DNA of 37,218 nt from Candidatus Kuenenia stuttgartensis. Lineage in GTDB: Bacteria; Planctomycetota; Planctomycetia; Planctomycetales; Planctomycetaceae. Below the pieces are notes generated by a model that was not told where the DNA came from, searched no databases, and was given only the letters and a program-made list of their open reading frames with translations. Shown one piece after another: positions 7,646 through 16,687 of this stretch. A program made the position numbers and the translations under genes. Each line of letters opens with the position of its first letter. Position 1 is the stretch's first letter. Location of the stretch: positions 1-37,218 of the forward strand of contig CAMDRI010000038.1 in NCBI GenBank assembly GCA_945906725.1, in the 5' to 3' direction.

Positions 7646-8908
7646 GTGTTGTCGATTGCCGCTCAACTTCGCACCGGGTCGCTCGCGTTTCGCCGATGTT
7701 TGTGGAACGTTCGTTGGGGATGGGCATCCGCGGCCATCGTGTCACTGGTACTTGTCGTGGTGGGAATTCGATGGCGAACCGCGGCGGCACAAAATCCCAT
7801 CCCAGCCGAGTTTTCCAAGGTGTGGGTTCTCATGGACATGGGACGGTTTGAAGAGGCCGAAAAACTTCTTGAAGTCCTAATGCGGCAGCGGCAGTATGGT
7901 AAGGCATATCTGGTTCTCGACGCCGCGATCTGCTTGTCATACAAGGACTTCGAGGCGGCCGAAAGTAGGATTCAAGCGGCGACTTCCAAAGGAGAGCTGC
8001 GCCCATATGCCCTCGAAGTCTTGGGGAAGAGTTTCCACGGTCGGCAGCGTTGGTACGACGCCGAACGAGCTTTCGCCACATTGGCCCAAGAGTTTCCACA
8101 GAATCATGTGGCGCATTTTTGGTTAGCGGTCGTCTACAACGATCTGCATATGTTTGGACATGCTATCTATGAAGTTCGGTTGGCAACCGAAATCCAACCC
8201 AATGACCCCCATGCGCGTGTATTGTTCGGCTCAATCCTCTTCCGCGCTGGCCGATACGTTGAGGCCAGTAAGCAATATCAACAGGCGATAAAATCGGCCG
8301 CTTCGGATGCGGAAATGAATGTGGCTACGACCATGTCGTGGAACACGGCTCTGGTAAGATGCTGCATAGAAGCTGGACAATTCGAGGCAGGGATGGAAGC
8401 AATCGCGTCTGTTGCTGATCCCTCCGTCGAATTGCAGGTTCTTCGGGCCGAATGTTTGCTTGAACTCGGAAAAGTCGCAGAGGCCGAAGGTGAATGTCGA
8501 AAGATTTTGGAACATGAAGAAAATCAACTCGCCGCAATAATCACGCTCGTTAAAGCAAGACTTCAGCAAAAAGTAGCCCCAGAACACGCTCAGTTACTCG
8601 AAGCGGAGCTCGTCAAGAATTCTAACAATTCCGAGGTGCTGCATTTGCTCGCGCAAGTTTATGGACAACTTGGAAATCAGCAGCGTCGTCAAGAACTACT
8701 CACCCAGTCACAACGATTGCAGAAACTGCAGTCCCGAAGCATCGAGTTGCTCGACGAAGTTTGGTCGCAACCTGATAACGTGGATGGTCGGCTCGAGTTG
8801 GCAACTATCTTTGACGAATTGGGGGACTTGGCGCAAGCGAAGACATGGCGTCAAGCCGCCGACGGTTGCCAGCAGCGAATCAAAGCGTTTCAGGGCAATG
8901 CCCCTTGA
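7646..8908 (+). CDS. membrane-anchored TPR protein (copy 2)
   Basis: 420 aa from GTG 7646, chosen because AGGAG (7636-7640) lies 5 nt upstream; TTG 7649 at 8 nt is equally possible. The frame's more upstream GTG 7604 lies inside a palindromic repeat. A single transmembrane helix (about residues 27-45) follows a short basic cytoplasmic segment, and the remainder is TPR helices facing the periplasm. Units such as ALEVLGKSFHGRQRWYDAERAF, AHFWLAVVYNDLHMFGHAI and ARVLFGSILFRAGRYVEASKQY line up in order with units of the preceding TPR protein. No catalytic motif. It converges with a third TPR gene on the other strand. Confidence 0.8.
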   Translation: MLSIAAQLRTGSLAFRRCLWNVRWGWASAAIVSLVLVVVGIRWRTAAAQNPIPAEFSKVWVLMDMGRFEEAEKLLEVLMRQRQYGKAYLVLDAAICLSYKDFEAAESRIQAATSKGELRPYALEVLGKSFHGRQRWYDAERAFATLAQEFPQNHVAHFWLAVVYNDLHMFGHAIYEVRLATEIQPNDPHARVLFGSILFRAGRYVEASKQYQQAIKSAASDAEMNVATTMSWNTALVRCCIEAGQFEAGMEAIASVADPSVELQVLRAECLLELGKVAEAEGECRKILEHEENQLAAIITLVKARLQQKVAPEHAQLLEAELVKNSNNSEVLHLLAQVYGQLGNQQRRQELLTQSQRLQKLQSRSIELLDEVWSQPDNVDGRLELATIFDELGDLAQAKTWRQAADGCQQRIKAFQGNAP

Positions 8909-9007
8909 AGCACGTCTGACATCTGAAAACCCGTTGTCGCACTTTTGCTTGGTACGACAAAAACCTTGCCCGAAAAACATTTTGACAGCGGCTTCCTAAG
9001 TCTATCC

Positions 9008-10264
9008 TTATTCCGCGAGCTGACTGTGTTTTTGGGACTCTTCCAGGTTACCCAGTGCGGCATAACATTTGGCGAGTTCGGCGTGCGCGGCTTTGTGTTT
9101 GGGCTCCAACTCCACAATGCTGCGCAGCCACAGCAGGCGTTCTCGCGGTTCCCCCGATTCACGTATCAACTCCGTAATTTCAAATCGTGACTCGACGTCC
9201 TTGTCGTCGTCTCTCACTTTCCCCAACAGTTTCTGCAGACGCTGACCAATTTCATTGTTCTTAGTGACGAACTCAAAATGTGGCTGCGCCTCATCGGCGC
9301 GGCCGACTCTCTGCAGAGCGGCTCCTAGCGCGTAACGCACTTTTGTGTCGTTACGATTGATCGCCACTGCTTTCTCTAAGACTTGAAGCGCCTCCGAATA
9401 ACGTTCGGCGGATGAGTGGATCTCCCCGACGATTCGAAGGGCCATGACATTGTTGGGATCAGACTGCAAAACGCGTTCGAGCATTGTTCGCGCTTGATCA
9501 TCCTCGCCTCGTTCGAGGAGAACTTGTGCCCAACCCAAAAGGACTTCGGGATTATTGGGTTGGCTGCGCAGAGCTTGTTCGAAGAGTTTCGCGGCCTCAT
9601 CCATTTCTCGCGTGATTAGTAGAATCCCTGCAAAATTGATTTGGATGTCAATTCGATTCGGTGCCAGTTCGAATGCCTTGCGGAGTTCCGTTGCCGCGGC
9701 ACCCCAACTGTTCATCTTGCTGCTAAACGTCCCACGAAACACATAGGGCTGGGCGTCGGACGGATAGTCTTTCTCCCAGGCGTCCAGGATTTGGAACGCG
9801 TCGGCCAACTGATAAGTCAGAAAGTAACCGTTGACATACGCTTCACAAATCTCCGGGCCATCGTCACCGGGATTGATCAACAGTTCGCTCAAGTGTGGTC
9901 GGGCCTCCTTCATTTGGCCCGCTTGAGCCATTGCCAGCCACTCTTCACGCCGGATGCGGTTGCGAGTCACACCGAGTTTGGCCGCCTGTTCCAAAGATTC
10001 ATGGACTTTGTCCAAATGCCCCTGGCGACGAAACACGCGAGCCATCGTGAAATGGACCTCGCCATAGTTCGGAGTCAGCCGCGCCGCTTCGCGAACAGCG
10101 TTCAAAGCCATGTCCGCATCGCGGTCTCGGAGCGCTCGCCGAGCAATCGCCAACTGAACCGAGGACCGCCAGTGATCGAGGGTGAGGACAACGAATCCCA
10201 GGGACACCAGGACTAGAATGAGCAGCGAGAGCTTGATCTTACGTGAAGCCTGCATACAACTCAT
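9008..10264 (-). CDS. membrane-anchored TPR protein (copy 3)
   Basis: 418 aa. A hydrophobic anchor spans about residues 12-29 after a basic N-terminus. At least eight TPR-like units follow, for example EVHFTMARVFRRQGHLDKV, IDIQINFAGILLITREMDEAAKLF, PEVLLGWAQVLLERGEDDQA, VMALRIVGEIHSSAERYSEAL and TKVRYALGAALQRVGRADEA. The P-N-N spacing (QPNNPE, DPNNVM) is typical of canonical TPRs. No enzymatic domain is seen. It faces the other two TPR genes tail to tail and diverges from the second UnbV-type lipoprotein gene, with a 324-bp gap between. Start ATG 10264 is taken; ATG 10255 is an alternative, and neither has a visible ribosome-binding site. Confidence 0.8.
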   Translation of the reverse strand: MSCMQASRKIKLSLLILVLVSLGFVVLTLDHWRSSVQLAIARRALRDRDADMALNAVREAARLTPNYGEVHFTMARVFRRQGHLDKVHESLEQAAKLGVTRNRIRREEWLAMAQAGQMKEARPHLSELLINPGDDGPEICEAYVNGYFLTYQLADAFQILDAWEKDYPSDAQPYVFRGTFSSKMNSWGAAATELRKAFELAPNRIDIQINFAGILLITREMDEAAKLFEQALRSQPNNPEVLLGWAQVLLERGEDDQARTMLERVLQSDPNNVMALRIVGEIHSSAERYSEALQVLEKAVAINRNDTKVRYALGAALQRVGRADEAQPHFEFVTKNNEIGQRLQKLLGKVRDDDKDVESRFEITELIRESGEPRERLLWLRSIVELEPKHKAAHAELAKCYAALGNLEESQKHSQLAE

Positions 10265-10588
10265 GACTTTAGTTTAGGAGGAAATGGATTCGTCCTACCA
10301 CGCCGGTGTGCAATCCGAGGATAGTTGGAGGGAACCGAACATTCGCCGTTGGAATCGTCTTTCTCAATCGGTCGGCGACGAGATTCGTTCGCCATCGCTG
10401 AGTATGATTAGGAGAATGACACGAAAGGAAAAGCCGAGGTCACCCCAAGCCGCAGTCAGTCTATCAAAAGAATCCGAAGTCGTCCCGATGGGCTGATGGC
10501 CGATTTGTGCGATTAGCGACTGCATAAGTCACTGAGTTGCAAAACCACTTCCCGTCGCCCGCTGCGTGTTTTAACGAAAGTCCTCTTG
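10265..10588. other. 324-bp divergent intergenic region
   Basis: Lies between divergent TPR and UnbV-type genes, so it should hold both promoters. I see no hairpin with a T-run, no repeat family member and no convincing small gene. Confidence 0.4.
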
Positions 10589-12436
10589 ATGAACGATCTT
10601 TTTGGAACTGCGGCGCGGCTTGAGCCACGTCCGTGTGTGGCAGACCATGAAACCGCACGACTCCAGATCGGCCGACTGACCAACCAGCGTGGCTGGAAGA
10701 CGTTCCGGATTGTTTATTGGCTCTTGCTGGCTGGCATCGGTTGTTCGAGTGGATCGTCATCGAGCAGCCCACCAGGGGTTAGCCCAGGCTCTTCCGGTAA
10801 ACCATCAGCCGCCGGTGCCGCTGCAGCAATATCAACAGCCATTCGATTTGAGAACGTCACGGAGCGTTCGGGGGTGAATTTCACGTACCGCAATGGAAAC
10901 GAGGCGGGTGAGGTCGCCATTTTGGAATCGCTCGGTGGCGGCGTCGGTCTGTTCGATTTCGATAACGACGGCGATCTGGATTTGTGCATTCCGGGCGGCG
11001 GACACTACAGCGAAAAGTGGGGGAACGTACGTAAAGTGCTCGGCTGGCCCCATGCGATCTATCGGAATGATGGCGATTGGCACTTCACGGAAGTCACGTC
11101 GGAAGCGGGAGCCGTGATGACCACCTTTTACAGCCACGGAGCGGCGGCGGCGGACTTTGACAACGACGGTTTTTGCGATGTCCTGATCACCGGGTATGGC
11201 GGCCTGTTGCTGCTGCACAATCGAGGTGACGGCACGTTCGAAGAGACCGCGAAGCCAGCCGGATTGACCGATACGATGTGGAGTTCCGTCGCCGCGTGGG
11301 GCGATTTCAACAAGGACGGCGTGTTGGATGTTTACGTGTCTCGCTACGCCGACTGGTCATTCCAAAAGCACCCATTCTGTGCGGGGCCTAGACAGGGGAC
11401 TCGCGAATCGTGTCCGCCGCGTGAATTCAACGGGCTGTCTCACACAATGCACTTTAACTCAGGCGATGGATCTTTTCGTGACGTCACCCAGGAATCTGGC
11501 TTAGTTCCCGGTGGCAAAGGATTGGGAGTGCTGACCGCCGACTTGGACCTTGATGGCGACGTCGATGTGTATGTGGGCAACGACACCGTTCCGAATTTTC
11601 TCTATCGGAATGATGGCACTGGGAAATTCGAGGAGGCGGGGTTGATCAGCGGGACGGCCCTGAGCCAAATGGGGTCTCCCGACGGGAGCATGGGAGTCGA
11701 TGTCGGAGATTTCAATTTGGACGGCCTGCCGGATTTGTGGGTCGTCAACTTTGAGCGGGAGAGCAATGCCCTGTATCGCAACGACGGAAAATGCTTTTTT
11801 CAGCATGTCAGCCAGGGGACAGGAATCACCGCCGTCGGAGCATTGTACGTGGGCTGGGGCACCGCGTTTGCCGACTTCGATCAGGACGGCGACGAAGACC
11901 CGTTCGTGTCGAACGGCCATGTCATTCGCTACCCCGAAAACTCACCGGTCAAACAAACTCCACTGCTCTTTGAGAATCAAAATGGCAAGCGATTTGTCAA
12001 CGTGGCTGCAAGCGTCGGCCCATACTTCCGAGAAAGTCACGAGGGACGAGGATCAGCGGCGGGGGACCTAGACGGAGACGGAGACGTGGATTTGGTGATC
12101 TCTCGTCTGAATCAACCGGTTGTGCTGATGAAAAACACGACGAAAACGACACATCACTGGCTGTCGCTGCTACTGATCGGCCGCGAAAGTCCGCGGCTGC
12201 CAATCGGTGCCGTCGTGAAATTGACTTGCGGTTCCAAGACCCAGGTCCATCAAGTCAAAGGTGGCACCAGCTTCGCCTCGACGATCGACCCTCGATTGTT
12301 CTTCGGACTCGGAGACGCGGAATCGATTCCATCCGCTGAAATCGTTTGGCCGTCGGGGCTAGTTCAACAGGTTTCCGCGTTGACGATGGACCGGCGATGG
12401 GTGATTCGCGAGGGTCTCGAACCAGTTCCGGAATGA
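10589..12436 (+). CDS. second FG-GAP/VCBS propeller lipoprotein with ASPIC/UnbV domain
   Basis: 615 aa from ATG 10589 (TTG 10586 directly precedes it). A hydrophobic stretch ends in GIGC, a somewhat atypical lipobox with Cys 52; the n-region is unusually long, and a start nearer the hydrophobic core was not found. A Ser/Gly/Pro-rich linker follows. Seven calcium loops are visible (DFDNDGDLD, DFDNDGFCD, DFNKDGVLD, DLDLDGDVD, DFNLDGLPD, DFDQDGDED, DLDGDGDVD), then a C-terminal ASPIC/UnbV domain with IVWPSG. It has the same overall plan as the protein at 2065-3807, including the shared SCPPREF/GCPPQEY cysteine loop. It is probably an envelope-anchored adhesin-like or scaffold protein; its ligand is unknown. 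Confidence 0.87.
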   Translation: MNDLFGTAARLEPRPCVADHETARLQIGRLTNQRGWKTFRIVYWLLLAGIGCSSGSSSSSPPGVSPGSSGKPSAAGAAAAISTAIRFENVTERSGVNFTYRNGNEAGEVAILESLGGGVGLFDFDNDGDLDLCIPGGGHYSEKWGNVRKVLGWPHAIYRNDGDWHFTEVTSEAGAVMTTFYSHGAAAADFDNDGFCDVLITGYGGLLLLHNRGDGTFEETAKPAGLTDTMWSSVAAWGDFNKDGVLDVYVSRYADWSFQKHPFCAGPRQGTRESCPPREFNGLSHTMHFNSGDGSFRDVTQESGLVPGGKGLGVLTADLDLDGDVDVYVGNDTVPNFLYRNDGTGKFEEAGLISGTALSQMGSPDGSMGVDVGDFNLDGLPDLWVVNFERESNALYRNDGKCFFQHVSQGTGITAVGALYVGWGTAFADFDQDGDEDPFVSNGHVIRYPENSPVKQTPLLFENQNGKRFVNVAASVGPYFRESHEGRGSAAGDLDGDGDVDLVISRLNQPVVLMKNTTKTTHHWLSLLLIGRESPRLPIGAVVKLTCGSKTQVHQVKGGTSFASTIDPRLFFGLGDAESIPSAEIVWPSGLVQQVSALTMDRRWVIREGLEPVPE

Positions 12437-12494
12437 TCGTCCGTTGCAGCGTCCGAGCAAACGAACCATCGCGTTCTCCGCACTTCGATCGGGA

Positions 12495-13352
12495 TTATCG
12501 CCGCACAACACGGTGAAAGTGTAATTCGACTTCCCGGTCCACGACACGACGGATGCCTTCGACAAGACACGACGGTTCGTGGTCTCCTTCTCCCTGTCGT
12601 TTGATCGCCTCCAGCGGAGTTCCTGGCGTCACGGTAAAAGTGCTCTGATGAATGATTTGGTTGCCAGCGTCGAGTTCCGGGACAATGAAGTGAATCGTCG
12701 CTCCAAAAGTCAGCATGTTGCGAGCATAGGCATCCTCGTACGGATGGAATCCGGGGAACGGTGGCAATAGTCCGTGATGCAGGTTGACGATTCGACCGCC
12801 AGCGAAACGCCAACAAGTGCTCGGCGGCAGGATGCGCATGTAGCGAGCCAGCAGGATGTAATCGACGTTGTACTGGTCGAAGAGTTCAACCATCCGCGCG
12901 TTGTCAGGGTTGCCTTTCGAGTCTCCGACATCGTGCCAGTCGATGCCGAACTGCTCGGCAACACCGCGACACGCGGGACGGTTGCCGATCATCACGGCCG
13001 GAGTCGCCTTCAGCCGTCCGTCACGAATGGATCGCAGCACTGCCAGCGCCGGTTCCGGCCGATAGGTCGCACAGATGGCCAATCGAGGCGGTCGAGCGTT
13101 TTCATCGAGCGACCATGTTCGGATCGACAAGCCCTTCATTTCGCCGATTTGATTCATACGCTGCCGCAGTGTCTCGATTGGCTCTTGGTCCGCGAGCCAG
13201 TCCACGCGAGTGAACATCGCGAAAAGTTTTTCGGTGTCGTGGTCGTACATTTGAATTTCGTGGATATTCGCCCCCGCCGAGGCGAGGTAATGAATGATCG
13301 GGTCGGCCAACCCGCGATTATCCGGACCGACGGCGGTGATCGTGACGTGCAT
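12495..13352 (-). CDS. purU: formyltetrahydrofolate deformylase (PurU-type)
   Basis: 285 aa, close to the roughly 280 aa of E. coli PurU. It hydrolyses 10-formyltetrahydrofolate to formate and tetrahydrofolate, balancing one-carbon pools. Residues 1-75 are an ACT domain (ITAVGPDNRGLADPI...); about 88-270 is the formyltransferase fold with the N-x-H...D catalytic set N190, H192 (VNLHHGLLP) and D228. Where I recall most PurU proteins reading EGPII after the Asp, this one reads AGNQII. Start ATG 13352 has AAAGGA 8 nt upstream; the frame's 32 extra upstream residues are not PurU-like. It converges with the UnbV-type gene and diverges from the hydrolase at 13604. Confidence 0.88.
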   Translation of the reverse strand: MHVTITAVGPDNRGLADPIIHYLASAGANIHEIQMYDHDTEKLFAMFTRVDWLADQEPIETLRQRMNQIGEMKGLSIRTWSLDENARPPRLAICATYRPEPALAVLRSIRDGRLKATPAVMIGNRPACRGVAEQFGIDWHDVGDSKGNPDNARMVELFDQYNVDYILLARYMRILPPSTCWRFAGGRIVNLHHGLLPPFPGFHPYEDAYARNMLTFGATIHFIVPELDAGNQIIHQSTFTVTPGTPLEAIKRQGEGDHEPSCLVEGIRRVVDREVELHFHRVVRR

Positions 13353-13603
13353 GAGCAGAATCCTTTCGTGTTTCGTGAGGTGACAGGATGATTGCCGCCA
13401 CTGGATTTGCCAACCTTCTGAGTGCTGTGGCTCGACACAGCCCTCCATCCAACTCGGAAAGCAGCCTTCGGATGACAGAGCGGTTCATCGTGACGACTGA
13501 GGATCGCGCGTCGTTCGTGACGAGGAAGCTAACCTGAGAGAAGCCCTCAACGACCGCACTGTATGGAGGCCTGCGTCGAGCAGCAGCACTCCAGGGAGGT
13601 ATC

Positions 13604-14473
13604 ATGCTTAACGAACAGATTTTCCATCTCCGTGGATTGGACCTGAATTTCGCGACTGGACCGCGCAACGGGCCGGCACTCGTGTTCTTTCACGGCGTCA
13701 CCAGACGTTGGCAGAGTTTTGTGCCGCTGATTCCGGCTCTCAGTACCCGCTGGCACATCCACGCACTGGATCATCGCGGACATGGGCAGTCATCGCGTGC
13801 CAAATTCGGATACCTCGTGCGAGATTACGTCCACGACGCCGTGGCCTTCGTGCAGGAGCAAGTGCAAGGTCCGGTCGTCTTGTACGGCCACTCGCTGGGT
13901 GCGATGGTCGCGGCCGCCGTCGCGGCGGAGTTGCCTCAACAGGTGCAGGCCGCAGTTCTGGAAGATCCGCCGTTCGAGACGATGGGCCCGCGAATCAGCC
14001 AGTCGGCGCTGCTCAGCTATTTCGCAGGAGTCCAGCCGTTCGCGGAATCCACGTTGCCCGTGGGAACTCTCGCGAGACAACTGGCGGAGATTCCATTGAC
14101 CACTCCGGGCAAGCCTGGCTCGATTCGGTTGGGGGACACACGCGACATGGCCTCGCTGCGGTTCACGGCCAGATGCCTGAAGCAGCTTCACCGGGATGTT
14201 CTCTCGCCAATCGTCGCGGGCCGATGGCTGGAAGGCTTCGACTGGGCGGCCGTCTCGCAGAAAATCACTTGCCCGGTCCTGCTCATGCAAGCCGATCTCT
14301 CTGTTGGTGGTATGTTGACCGATGACGACGCGGCCGAGGCGGAACGTCTGATGCCCGATTGCGTCCGTGTTCGCCTGTCGAAAGTCGGACACCTGATTCA
14401 CTGGCTGCAAACCGACACCTGCCTACGTTTGGTCAACAGCTTTTTGGAATCACTGGAAATTCCATCGAGCTGA
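13604..14473 (+). CDS. alpha/beta hydrolase
   Basis: 289 aa, a single-domain alpha/beta hydrolase of usual size with no signal peptide, so cytoplasmic. Oxyanion-loop region VFFHGVTR (28-35), the DHRGHGQS turn (56-63), and nucleophile elbow GHSLG with Ser97. Likely acid Asp231 (LLMQAD) and base His263 (KVGHLIHW). The substrate cannot be told; the fold covers esterases, lactonases and haloperoxidase-like enzymes. ATG 13604 follows GGGAGG closely. A dispersed repeat separates it from the following sigma-54 activator, so co-transcription is uncertain. Confidence 0.88.
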   Translation: MLNEQIFHLRGLDLNFATGPRNGPALVFFHGVTRRWQSFVPLIPALSTRWHIHALDHRGHGQSSRAKFGYLVRDYVHDAVAFVQEQVQGPVVLYGHSLGAMVAAAVAAELPQQVQAAVLEDPPFETMGPRISQSALLSYFAGVQPFAESTLPVGTLARQLAEIPLTTPGKPGSIRLGDTRDMASLRFTARCLKQLHRDVLSPIVAGRWLEGFDWAAVSQKITCPVLLMQADLSVGGMLTDDDAAEAERLMPDCVRVRLSKVGHLIHWLQTDTCLRLVNSFLESLEIPSS

Positions 14474-14484
14474 ACTGAACCACG

Positions 14485-14647
14485 CCCTCTCTCCTTCCGG
14501 GAAAGGATGGCCGAAGGCCGGGTGAGGGCCGAGTGGTATTCGACTCACCGATCGCGCGACCGACTTACGCGGTGGCAGTTGTATCGCGAACACCGCCTCG
14601 CGATGCTTGTATCCCTCACCCCAGCCCTCTCCCAAAGGGAGAGGGGC
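14485..14647. repeat. dispersed inverted repeat of the LTPALSQRERG type
   Basis: Left arm 14485-14528 (CCCTCTCTCCTTCC ... GGGTGAGGG) and right arm 14613-14647 (CCCTCACCCCAGCCC ... GGGAGAGGGGC) are imperfect reverse complements, and each arm can also fold on itself. Translated in the frame of the downstream gene the right arm reads LTPALSQRERG, a peptide I recognise as a frequent artefact of this repeat in planctomycete and other genomes. The gene's real start therefore lies after the repeat. Confidence 0.88.
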
Positions 14648-14674
14648 CGGACGCGCGGGCAACGGAGACGGACC

Positions 14675-16672
14675 TTGAGCACGAAATGGATGACCTGGAA
14701 TGAGCTCCCCTGGGTGGCTCGCGGCGAAATGGGTACAGCAGTCCAACTGTGCGATCGCCTGATTCAGGCGGCGTTGAAGCAGGATTCTGTGACCGATTAT
14801 TTGCAGACAGGGCTGGCCGAACTCACCACGGAATTCCCCGCGCAGTGGGTCGGTGTCTGGAAGCGAAGTCCGCAGTGGGAGCTTGTCGCCGACCATGGCC
14901 GGCACACTTGGCCGCAATCGCCACTGCGATTTTTTGACGACGTGATCGAACGCGAAGCCGGTGGTTGTTGGCCGAGCGTTTTTGAGTTGGACAGTTGGAC
15001 GCTGATCGGCCTGCCGCTGCCCGCGTCGTCCGAAGGGCAGCCGCGAGTTCTCGTCTTGGCAGGGAGACGGCTCACTGCCGAAGAATTGCCGATCATTCTC
15101 GCCGTTGGACGAGTACTCGGCTACGGCTTGTCGCTTTGCGAGCGGCTGTCTCGGCACGCTCGCCGAGCAGACAAGTTGCGGAACACGCTGGCCGTCGCGG
15201 CGACGTTCGCCGGTGCGCCGGACACCACGACGTTGCTCGAAGCGATCGCGCACGCAGCGACGAAACTGCTCGATTGCGATCGCTCCAGCATCTTCATTTG
15301 GGATCGCGAACGGCACGAAGTCTTGGCCTGTCCGGCACTCGGAGTCGAAGGTGGCTCGCTGCGGATTCCCGACAACGTCGGCATCGTGGGGCAGGTCATC
15401 CATACGGGCGAAGCCATTCGTGTCGACGACGCCTACGCCGATGCACGCTTCAGCAAGACCGTCGACAAGGCGACTGGCTATCGGACGCAGACGTTGTTGG
15501 CGGTTCCGCTGCTCGATGCCGACGGCAAGCGGATTGGAGCGTTCGAGGGGATCAATAAGAACCGCGGGACGTTTGATGCCGATGACGAAGAGTCTCTGAC
15601 TCAACTCGGCATTCAAGCGGCCGTCGCGCTGGCCAGCACACGTGAGCGTGATAATCTGCTCCGCAGCCACCAGCAGATGACCGAGCAGGCTGCGTCACAG
15701 GTGCAGATCATCGGCAGCAGCGGCGCGATCCAGCAGTTGCGGACGACCGTCCAACGCCTCGCGCAAACCGATTTGCCGGTCCTGATCCTCGGCGAGAGCG
15801 GCACGGGAAAGGAAGTCTTCTCGCAGGCGTTGCACTACTACGGCGCGCGAGCCAAGCAACCCTTCATCGCCGTAAACTGCGCAGCACTGACCGAAACGTT
15901 GCTCGAAAGCGAACTCTTCGGACACGAGAAGGGAGCCTTCACCGACGCTCACACGGCTCGCCAAGGGAAATTCGAACTCGCCGAAGGAGGCACAATCTTC
16001 CTCGACGAGATCGGCGACATGAGCCCCAACGGACAAGCCAAGTTGCTGCGAGTGCTCGAACAGAAGGTGATCACTCGCGTAGGCGGTTCGCAGACGATTC
16101 CGATCAACGTGCGTGTCGTTGCAGCAACGAACGCGAAGCTCGCGCAGCTCGTGCGAGAGAAACGCTTCCGCGAAGATCTGTATTACCGGCTGAGCGTCGT
16201 CACGATGGAGCTGCCTGCGCTCCGCGACCGCTCGGACGACGTGATTCCGCTCGCCGAATTCTTCCTCGATAAATTCAGCCAGCAAGCCAAACGACCGGCA
16301 CTGAGCCTTTCCGCCGAGGCGAAGAAGCGGATGCAAGCTCACGGCTGGCCCGGCAATATCCGCGAGCTTCGCAATTTGATGGAACGTGTCGCTTTTCTCG
16401 CCCCCGGCCCGGCCGTCCAAGCCGATGACATCGCTTTTATTTTGACCCCGGAGAAGGATGCGTTTCTCGACACAGCTTCCGACTTCGGGCTGGCCGACGC
16501 GACCAACAAATTCCAACAGGAATACATCCGCCGCGCGATCAAGCGAGTCAAAGGGAACAAGTCCGAAGCCGCCCGCCTGCTCGGCCTGCACCGCACGAAT
16601 CTGTACCGCAAAATGAGCCAACTCGGCATGCAGGAAGGCCGGCTCGATATCCTCAGCGATTCCCAAAAGTAA
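14675..16672 (+). CDS. sigma-54-dependent transcriptional activator with GAF sensor
   Basis: 665 aa from TTG 14675, chosen because GGAG (14664-14667) is 7 nt upstream; ATG 14690 is the alternative. The frame runs back to 14507, but that part is repeat sequence. Residues 1-170 resemble a weak GAF-like region; about 185-322 is a clear GAF domain (DNVGIVGQVIHTGEAI, LLAVPLLDADG). The AAA+ domain has Walker A GESGTGKE (373-380), the sigma-54 contact loop GAFTDA (420-425; the usual form is GAFTGA) and Walker B TIFLDE (Asp444-Glu445). A Fis-type helix-turn-helix lies at the end (KSEAARLLGLHRTNLYRKM). It should sense a small molecule and activate RpoN promoters. The M20 hydrolase starts 15 nt after its stop and is a likely operon partner. 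Confidence 0.92.
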   Translation: MSTKWMTWNELPWVARGEMGTAVQLCDRLIQAALKQDSVTDYLQTGLAELTTEFPAQWVGVWKRSPQWELVADHGRHTWPQSPLRFFDDVIEREAGGCWPSVFELDSWTLIGLPLPASSEGQPRVLVLAGRRLTAEELPIILAVGRVLGYGLSLCERLSRHARRADKLRNTLAVAATFAGAPDTTTLLEAIAHAATKLLDCDRSSIFIWDRERHEVLACPALGVEGGSLRIPDNVGIVGQVIHTGEAIRVDDAYADARFSKTVDKATGYRTQTLLAVPLLDADGKRIGAFEGINKNRGTFDADDEESLTQLGIQAAVALASTRERDNLLRSHQQMTEQAASQVQIIGSSGAIQQLRTTVQRLAQTDLPVLILGESGTGKEVFSQALHYYGARAKQPFIAVNCAALTETLLESELFGHEKGAFTDAHTARQGKFELAEGGTIFLDEIGDMSPNGQAKLLRVLEQKVITRVGGSQTIPINVRVVAATNAKLAQLVREKRFREDLYYRLSVVTMELPALRDRSDDVIPLAEFFLDKFSQQAKRPALSLSAEAKKRMQAHGWPGNIRELRNLMERVAFLAPGPAVQADDIAFILTPEKDAFLDTASDFGLADATNKFQQEYIRRAIKRVKGNKSEAARLLGLHRTNLYRKMSQLGMQEGRLDILSDSQK

Positions 16673-16687
16673 CTCGGAGCACCACTC

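Noticed and set aside
8934..8960. TTGTCG/CGACAA inverted repeat between convergent TPR genes as a terminator
   Set aside because: Short 6-bp stem, long loop, and the A-run is on the wrong side to give a U-tail on either transcript.
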